Source of the DNA: Aralia elata | Lineage: Eukaryota > Streptophyta > Magnoliopsida > Apiales > Araliaceae | Assembly (NCBI GenBank): GCA_034770075.1 | Contig: JAVJAP010000025.1 | Span: 310,001 to 374,000 of the forward strand | Direction of reading: 5' to 3' | DNA length: 64,000 nt | Translations under genes and position numbers: made by a program | Notes under the pieces: generated by a model | Told to the model about the DNA's origin: nothing | The model's input: the letters and a program-made list of their open reading frames with translations, nothing else | Databases searched by the model: none | Part shown: piece after piece, positions 56,452 to 64,000 of the stretch | How the letters are laid out: each line of letters begins with the position of its first letter | Numbering within the stretch: the stretch's first letter is position 1

Positions 56452-57015
56452 TGTTATTTCCCAAAGGCATAATAGAGATCTAGAAGGGGGGTTGAATAGA
56501 TCACTAAACCTTTTCAATTTATTAAAAAAGTATTATCAGGTAGTTCATTTAGTCAAAATTGATTTTGCTCAACGAAATATTAGTTTGAAAACTCCCCTTA
56601 AAAATGTGTAAAGATCTCAATTCTGAATTTAGTTCATGTGGAAGTTAGTCATTCATCACATACATCAATCTCAACAAATATAAATGACAGAATATAAATG
56701 ACAGAAAATAATAACACAAGAGAGTTTTAAGTGGTTCGGAGACTGAACAACTCCTACTCCACTCTTTTACTTTAGCAAGTAGGAAATCAACTAAGAATTT
56801 GATCACCTAGACCAGGACACTCTGTCTTCTTCAAGCCCACCAGACTTGGATATTTAGTCACTAAGACAAGGACACTTTGGCCCTTTTCAAGCCCGACAGA
56901 CTTGGATATTTAGTTACTAAGACAAGGACACTCTTGCCCTCTGAATCCCTAGGATTCCTTCGAGTCACTAAGACTCGGATTGATCGGTTTGTTGATAGTT
57001 ATTGGAGGTGCTGGT
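56452..57015 (-). repeat. Inverted LTR fragment of the element A family
   Basis: The reverse complement ends in TCTATTCAACCCCCCTTCTAG, then ATCTCTATTATGCCTTTGGG, matching the element A LTR end. It also carries the GTCCTTGTCTTAGTGACTAAA units. It is interrupted at 57016 by a copia element. It is clearly diverged from the LTRs at 1-2546 and 8776-11733. Confidence 0.75.
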
Positions 57016-58874
57016 TGTTAGTTTACAGAAACAAGAACATACATACAATCATATTGTAAAACAGCGGAAGCATGGCACAAATAGAATTTAAAATTTTTCT
57101 GCAATCCCAGGAATCACCTTATGCGATATTATTAATCCAAGATAAAGAAGAAGGGATTATACCTTTGTAGATTCAACTTTTGAACAATTACGAGTTCACC
57201 TCCCTTAATCCTTAACGTTCTTCTCCAAATCCACCTGATTAAACGCAAGCTATAAAATGTATGTAGCGCTCTAAAGGTGATCCACCAAGAGATGATTATG
57301 GAAGAAGTAAATTTAGGTTTCTCCAAACCTTGGGTGATTAGCCCTAGTTTTCTCTTTCCTAACTCTTTTAAGTTTTGAGAATACTTGCAAAAGTTGCATT
57401 TTCTTTTTTACAATAAGATCCCTCTTATTTATAGACTAACCCTCCCTCCTAAACCTTTTAGGACTTAGGGTTTTAATTTAATTCCCAATCTAATTAGGAA
57501 CTAAATTATTTATAATAATAATAAATAATAAGACTCCTCTTATTAATTTATAATATAGTATTTCTCCAAATAATTAATTATAAATATTAAGTTATTTAAT
57601 TTATTCCACTAATAAAATTAAATACTTAATTTATTATTATCAAGCCAAGTAATTTATAATAATAATAATAATAATAATAACAACAACAACAATACTCCTC
57701 TTATTAATTTATAATTTAGTATTTATTTAAATACTTAATTATAAATACTAGTATTTCTCCTAATACTGAATTATTATTATTAAGTCAATTACTTCTAAAA
57801 TAATATTTCTCTTTTGCGGTGTCACCCTTTAGGTTCAATATTATGTCGGTAGTAGAATAAATAAATTAGAACCATTCTAATATCATTTATAATGAATTAA
57901 ACTCCTTTAATTCATTTCTAAATAAATAATATTTATTCTACATCATGAGGGACACCTTACGATAATGTATCATGATTATCCGTATAATATGAAATCAACG
58001 TTTAATCACATAGAACCTATTCAATAATAGTTATCGTACAATTCAATCCTTCTACCATATAATGTCACAATTAAACATAAGATATGGAATTACTGACAAG
58101 TCTTATTTATTTGATCATATGCATTTCGATTCTAAAATGCACAACTCTGATTAATGTAAATTAGAAACTCCTTTCTAATTTCCATTCATCTTGGCCAAGG
58201 ATTTCTGAGTTGTCATTCATCGAATCGCATAGGACATTCTCTCCCTTTATTAGAAGTGGTAGATCATTTGTTGATCATTCACCTACCTCCATGTACACTT
58301 TATTATACTCATACATACCTTATTATACTCCCAAAGAGTTAAGGAATATGACAAAGCATAACTCAGAATACACAAGATACTATGATGATCTCAAGTCTAA
58401 GGATCACTTATATTACTATCACTATAGGAACTCCTATTGTCATGCAAGTAAAACTCCATTAGGTGTTCCTTAAGCGAGTCACGTTCAGTGAACTTATTCT
58501 CCAATAAACACCTACATACTTGCTTTATTGTTTCCACACAAATGATTATGAGATCATTCATCCTCTTCAACAGAGCAAGCATAGTATGTACCAATCTATC
58601 CGGAATCAATAACCCCACATTAGTGATCCAACGATTGGGAACATTTTAGTTTTGAGCTATCTAGAATTTAGATCTCATTAGCATGATCATGACCATGATT
58701 CTAAAAGTATTGCTCCAAAACTATGAGTTTATCACATTTATTTAGTTCAACCAATTAAACATGGATAAAATATATCTTTTAATTAAATGAATTCTTTTAT
58801 TAATAAATGAACAAGATTACAAAGTAAATGTTTATCACACCTTATGTGATTGGCTTGAGGGCATACTACTTTCA
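57016..58874 (-). repeat. 3' LTR of minus-strand copia element (1859 bp)
   Basis: On the plus strand it begins TGTTAGTTTACAG and ends GGCATACTACTTTCA. It is the inverted counterpart of the solo LTR 53149-55056. It contains an AAT/AAC microsatellite at 57650-57690. Confidence 0.88.
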
Positions 58875-58890
58875 ATCTTCCACTTGCACT
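58875..58890 (-). other. Polypurine tract of minus-strand copia element
   Basis: The reverse complement AGTGCAAGTGGAAGAT lies directly before the LTR start TGAAAGTAG. Confidence 0.65.
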
Positions 58891-61800
58891 AAAGTTAATC
58901 TCCCCGATATCTTATACCCATCTTCCCTAAGTGTGATCGTCCTAATGTTGGATAATGCTTTAGTAAATGGATCTGTAATGTTGTTTTGAGAGTCCACTTT
59001 CTCTAGGGTGACTTCTCATCTTTCAATGATTTCTTTAATCAAATGAAAGTGTCACAACACCTGTTTAGATTTCTGATGGACTTAGGAACCATTCCAAGTT
59101 CTGTAATGAACTTTTCATCCAAACAACCAACTTTGCAGCTTCATTTATAGCTATATACTTTGTCTTTGTCACTAAATTAGTAGCTTAAAACTTTTCCAAC
59201 TCACTGCACCACCATTCAAGGTAAACATATACCCTGAAGTGGATTTATTGTCGTCTTGGTCAATCTAAAAACTTGAGTCTTTATAGCCCTTTAGTTTTGT
59301 ATCAAACCCACCATGCACGAAAACACATCTTTAGTTCTTCTTAAGTACTTTAAGATATTATTCTTCACTGTTTTACAGTGATCTTCTCTAGGAATGGACT
59401 GATATGTGATTGTCACGCTTAGTGCATAAGCAACATCAAGTCTCGTAAATTTCATTGCATACATAACAGTTACTCATGTGATCTCTCTTTTCAAGTGTTT
59501 TTGGGGACAATTTCTTAGAGAGATACACTTCATGGCTCATTAGCATGATACATCTCTTGAAGTTTGTCATGTTAAACTCTTTTAGCATCGAATCAATGTA
59601 TGTTCCTTGGGTTAAGCCAAGCATCCTTTTAGATCTATCTCTATAAATCTTTATCCCCAAAATGTAGGGCGCTTCTCCCAAATCTTCCATGGAGGAATGT
59701 TTAGACAATTATATCTTTACTGATTGTAGCATTGGTATGTCATTCCCTATCAGTAGTATATCAACATATAGTATTAGAAATGTCACTGCTCTCCCACTGA
59801 CCTTCTTGTACACACTTGGGTCATCCTCGTTTTCGATAAAATTAAACTCCTTTGATTGTTTCATCAAAACGGATGTTCCATCTTCGAGCAGCTTGCTTTA
59901 ATCCATACATGGATCATTGTAGCTTACATACTTGATTTGCTTCAACCTTTGAAACAAATCTCTCTGGTTGTATCATACATACATTCTCCTCAAGTCTTCC
60001 ATTGAGGAAGGACGTCTCCACATCCATTTGTTAGATTTTGTAATAATAAGTTACAATTACAAGTAAAATTTGAATGGACTTGAGCATTGCCACCAGTGAG
60101 AAGGTTTCATGATAGACAACTCCTTGCTTTTATATGAAGCCTTTTTGCCACTAGTCTGGCCTTATAGGTCTCTATCTTGTCATCTGCTTCAGTCTTTCTC
60201 TTAAAGACCCATTTACACCTTATATGCACTATGCCTTCCAGTGGAGTAAGCAAAGTCTATACTTGATTCTTATACATGGAGTCCATTTCAGATTTCATAG
60301 CCATCTGCCATTTCTCTGAGTATTTACTACTCATAGCCTCATCGTATGTAACTGGATCATCCTCTATGATGCGTACCTCATCATCATCATCATCATCATC
60401 TATGATGAATCCATACCTCCTAAGTATCTTCGGTACTCTTGCAGATTTATAATTCGGTTGTGGTACAATAGGTCTATCTACAGGTTCTTCAGTTCGACTT
60501 ATAGTGATTTGTGGTTCTTGAACTTCTTCAAGATCTATTTTCCTCATACTAGCCCCTTCAAGGATAAACTCATTTTCCTAAGAAGGAAACGTGTTTCGCA
60601 ACAAACACCTTTTGCTCAGTAGGATTATATAAATAATACCTTAAACTCTCTTTAGGATATCCCACAAATCTGCACTTGTCAGATCTTGTCCCACACTTAT
60701 CCTTTTGAAACTTTTTCACATGAGCTTGACAACCCCTAATCTTAACATATTTAAGAATAGATTTCCTCCCTGTCCATAACTCATATGGAGTTTTGGGGAT
60801 GGATTTTGAGGGTACCTTATTTAGTAGATATACAACCGTTTCTAGAGTATAACCCCAGAAGGATACTGGAATGTCGGTAAAAATCATCATGGACTGCACC
60901 ATGTCCAACAAGGTATAATTTCTCCTTTCAGATACACCAATCAATTATTGTGTATCAGGATGTGTCCATTGTGAGAAAATACCATTATCTTTGAGATGAT
61001 CTAGAAACCTATTGCTTAAGTATTTCCTTCCTCATTCCGATCGAAGAATCCTTATACTTTGACAGTTTGTTTCACTTCTTAATTCTTTGAACCTTTCAAA
61101 TGAATTAGACTTGTATTTCACCAAATACACATATTCAACTTTTGAATGATCATCTCTTTTCTTTTACTAGTTTGTTCAATTTGTAAAATATTTTTCATGC
61201 AAGTTAAGTATATAAAGTCCATCAAGTAATCTTCCAGTTCCAAACAAAACATTATTATTATTATTATAAATAGAACAACCATTGTTCTTAAATATAATAC
61301 AAAAATCTTCCTTGTCCAATAACGGAAAGAAACAATGTTTCTAATGAGAACTAGAACATGATAACAATTTATTAACTTAATAAACTTACCCATAGGCAAT
61401 GCTAAACTATAAGTTCATACGGCTAATGCAGCAACTTTTGCTCCATTCCCCACACACATGATTACTTCCTCTTTGTTTAGCTTTCTACTTTTGCTTAGGC
61501 CATGCATAGAATTGCATATGTGAGAACCACAGCCGGTATCCAATATCTAAGTAGAACCTTAACTTACAGAAAGATTTATTTCAATCATGAACAAACCTAT
61601 ATCTGTAACCGAAGCTTCACTAAGCTTCTTCTGGTTAGCCTCTACAAGATACTCCTTGTAGTTTGTTTTTAGTCTCCAGGCTTATTGTAGTGGAAGCAAA
61701 CTTCTTTGCTATCCGCATCAGTTTTCTTATTGTCCTTTGTATTTGCCTTTGCTTTTACCTTCTTTGAACTTTTCTTCTTTTCAGAAGATCCTTTAGTCCT

Positions 61801-62136
61801 CTTCCTTTTCTTGGAAGAATCATCTACAAGTAAGGCTTGGTATTTCTTGGTTGGAAAGTGACTCTCTACTGTTTTTAACATGTTAAGCAACTCAGGCAGG
61901 CTGATATCAAGCTTGTTCATGTGAAAATTCACAATAAATTGTGAGGAGTCTGGGAGTGCCTGCAAGATCAAATCTTGGCTCAACTCTCCATCCATTACAA
62001 AACCCAGTTGTCCTAATTGTTCAATCAGATTGATCATTTTTATTATCTTGTTTAGGATCATATTGCCATAAATTTCTAGCCTTGTGTGTGCACAACAAAC
62101 TATAGTTTTATTCAATAGGTAGACAACTTTTGTCAA
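58891..62136 (-). pseudogene. Decayed copia gag-pol
   Basis: From 62136 downward: a Gag piece (LQALPDSSQFIVNFHMNK, ELLNMLKTVES) ends in a lysine-rich stretch and a zinc-knuckle start CFHYNKPGD. An integrase core C-part follows (60944-60570: GVSERRNYTLLDMVQSMM, FWGYTLETVVYLLNKVPSKS, RSDKCRFVGYPKE), then a linker with a run of Asp (60547-60257) and a broken RT/RNase H. RT remains at 59708-59436 include MEDLGEAPYILGIKIYRD. A trace of RNase H (STSGYMF, GGAVSWKS) lies near 59210. Stops and frameshifts are frequent. The domain order integrase before RT confirms copia. Confidence 0.85.
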
Positions 62137-62519
62137 TTACATCTCCATGTAACTCCTTTTATTTTGCCTCTTACATTATAATGGTCAAGTGTGTACACAT
62201 CCGAACTAAAATAATCTAAGTTAAGTCAGACCCAACATTTCTATATAAATGAAGAGAAAAATACAGTCCTTGTGTGTGCACAACAAAACGGTATCTTTCA
62301 ATTCCTTATAAATATCCAATGTAATAAAGACAACATCTTAAATACTTAATATGAGTCTTGTGTGTGCACAACAAATTATATTAAATATTTGATACTCTAT
62401 TATTTTATCATGCTAGAAGGCTACATCCGACATTCTAAATGTCTTTGAACATAATCAATTTAATATTTTGTTTCTTGAGGATTTTTGTTATTAATTGTCT
62501 CATCTTGTTTAGCGCACAT

Positions 62520-62564
<45 letters not shown>

Positions 62565-63164
62565 CGCGTCATATTAAATATACATCACCATGTATAATAA
62601 TATATTAATATATTTAGCATGCACATATAGAATATTATATTCTACTTGGGATGATTATGGACTTAATTCTAGTTTGATTAACTCGAGCCATTAAGTGAAT
62701 CAAAAGGTCAAACCTAGGGTGTAAGAATAAAACATTGAATATAACTATTACATTCAACCCGAGTTCCTTTACAAATGGGTCTTCAATGTTCCTGCTCTTC
62801 AGCTCCAATTTCTTGAATAATTCTACGAAATCCTATTACAAACTATTTTTAATAAAACAGAAACCTTGATCAGCAATCAAGAGGAAGTATATAGGAGGGA
62901 GATAGAATATATACATCAGAAAATTAGATAGGCGAGGTACGCAGACCCCATTTATAAAAACTCTTTCATTCAAGCATCCATAAAATAAATTAAATCCAAT
63001 CATATTGGTCAATGGTCCATAATTATTTCCTTTATAATCATGACATGTATCAAAACAAGATTAATCATACATGTCACTACATGTATCATAATATATTCAT
63101 CTAATGACAATAAAACATTCAATATATATATTGATATCATTTAATGGGCAATTTTAGTTAGTAT
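62137..63164. other. AT-rich DNA upstream of the copia gag
   Basis: CTTGTGTGTGCACAACAAA recurs at about 62077, 62269 and 62357. An (AT)n microsatellite lies at 62525-62560. No LTR start, primer site or gene could be identified. Confidence 0.5.
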
Positions 63165-63475
63165 GAAATCCAATTTTGAATCAAAATAAACTCTTTTATT
63201 TTAATCCAATTCTAAATTAAAATAAACTCTTTTATTTTAATTTATTCAATTTTGAATAAAAATAAACTCCTTTATTTTTAATCAAATTCCAAATCAAAAT
63301 AAACTCCTTTATTTTAATTAACATGGAATTCAATTCCAAGTCAAAATAAACTCATTTATTTTAATTAAAATGGAATCCAATTTCAAGTCAAAATAAACTT
63401 CTTTATTTTAATTAATTAAAATAAAGAAGTTTATTTTAGTCCAATTCTAAATCAAAACAAAACTCATTTTCCTTT
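63165..63475. repeat. Degenerate AT-rich tandem repeat, about 45-50 bp unit
   Basis: AAAATAAACTCTTTTATTTT, with AAATTCCAAATC-like spacers, recurs six to seven times. Near 63405-63440 an inverted unit (AATAAAGAAGTTTATTTTA) breaks the order. Confidence 0.7.
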
Positions 63476-63680
63476 AATTAAGAATTTCAAAATTCTGAAA
63501 ATCGAAAACAGAAGCCTGAGCGTCGGGGCTCTAAAGGCCAGCGTCGTGGCTCTGTTGGCAAGCGCTGCGACGCTGAAACATTTTCCCAGATTTTCATATC
63601 GCGATTTTTGCTGTTTTTCTCCAAAAACATGATTCTATACTAATAATTATACCCAATTAAATTATTCTAAATACGTATCA

Positions 63681-63711
<31 letters not shown>

Positions 63712-63747
63712 ATCAAAACAATTAATAATTCGCATAAGGATGACTCT
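63476..63747. other. Mixed stretch with a GCGTCG-rich block and an AT microsatellite
   Basis: 63515-63580 repeats GCGTCGGGGCTCT and GCGTCGTGGCTCT. An (AT)n run lies at 63672-63708. No gene. Confidence 0.5.
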
Positions 63748-64000
63748 TGTAACGACCGTGAATTCTGGATAGCCTTGTAATTCGAGTTTATGAATATTGA
63801 TGCATATTATTTAAATAAATTTTATGAGTAATATTTTTATATGATTAAATAAATATGTATATGTGTTATATGTATACATATATTTATTTTTATATGATAA
63901 GATGTATATTTATAGTTGGTTTAAACTAGTTTAATTGTTTGAACTTACTAAAGAAGCTAACGCTTCAAATTAACTGGTTAAAACTCGAATTTGAGTTCGG
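63748..64000 (+). repeat. Possible start of another gypsy LTR
   Basis: TGTAACGACCGTGAATTCTG, followed by GAGTTTATGAATATTGATGC, resembles the arms of the foldback at 13213 and common gypsy LTR starts. The window ends before it can be confirmed. Confidence 0.35.

Larger units (their letters stand above)
57016..62136 (-). mobile_element. Decayed Ty1/copia element on the minus strand (5' LTR not found)
   Basis: The 3' LTR (57016-58874), a polypurine tract and a broken gag-pol up to about 62136 are present. No primer site or 5' LTR was found before the window end, so the upstream boundary is open. The left flank CTGGT (57011-57015) would be its target duplication. Confidence 0.8.

Noticed and set aside
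58210..58618. Frames inside the copia LTR (58210-58473, 58397-58618) and their partners at 53405-53626
   Set aside because: They occur in both LTR copies in LTR non-coding sequence with no domain; chance frames.

Overview
The window is plant nuclear DNA, almost certainly from a eudicot with a repeat-rich genome. It is built nearly entirely of LTR retrotransposons nested in one another, plus hAT-type and foldback elements and one ordinary host gene with a GT-AG intron. No bacterial, organellar, rRNA or tRNA gene was seen. Species cannot be told from the sequence.

Layout. (1) 1-11733 is a large retrotransposon (element A) with LTRs of about 2.96 kb. Its first 420 or so bases lie outside the window, it has a tRNA-Met type primer site, and it carries only one decayed non-pol reading frame, so it is a non-autonomous family. 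It abuts an older inverted relative (11734-12225). (2) About 12226-15470 is an antisense LTR-like region with a 572-bp foldback inside. (3) 16732-41390 is a two-level nest. The outer element (minus strand, 537-bp LTRs, 5-bp target duplication CTTAC) is a decayed Ty3/gypsy element of the Tat type. A young 17.5-kb Tat/Ogre-like element (23769-41250, plus strand, duplication GTATG) sits inside its 5' LTR. The young element has nearly intact gag-pol and two antisense genes (33835-38230) with introns and their own TATA box, followed by a 140-bp higher-order tandem array. (4) 41972-42422 and 43718-44990 are two non-autonomous hAT elements with 8-bp target duplications. (5) 45345-47816 (minus) is the one convincing host gene: a P-loop kinase-like exon spliced to a DC1 (Cys/His-rich C1-like) exon. 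A 35-bp perfect inverted repeat containing a partial copy of its start region lies just upstream. (6) 48744-49190 is a LINE endonuclease relic, followed by MITE-like debris. (7) 51518 to the end is another nest: a non-autonomous LTR element (D) interrupted by a 1.9-kb solo copia LTR. Its 3' LTR is cut by an inverted element-A-family LTR, which is itself interrupted by a minus-strand copia element running through about 62136. The window ends in AT-rich DNA and a possible new LTR start at 63748.

How parts work together. Only the young nested Tat element looks recently active. Its LTR drives gag-pol on the plus strand. A second promoter-like site, sharing the LTR's palindrome at the same distance from a TATA box, points the opposite way into the antisense genes. 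Every frame break in its gag-pol lies at or beside a short homopolymer run, so the breaks may be recent mutations or assembly errors. The most interesting signals are this antisense gene module with its shared palindrome, the higher-order repeat array, the dispersed CGTAGAGT motif of element A, and the hairpin upstream of the kinase-DC1 gene.
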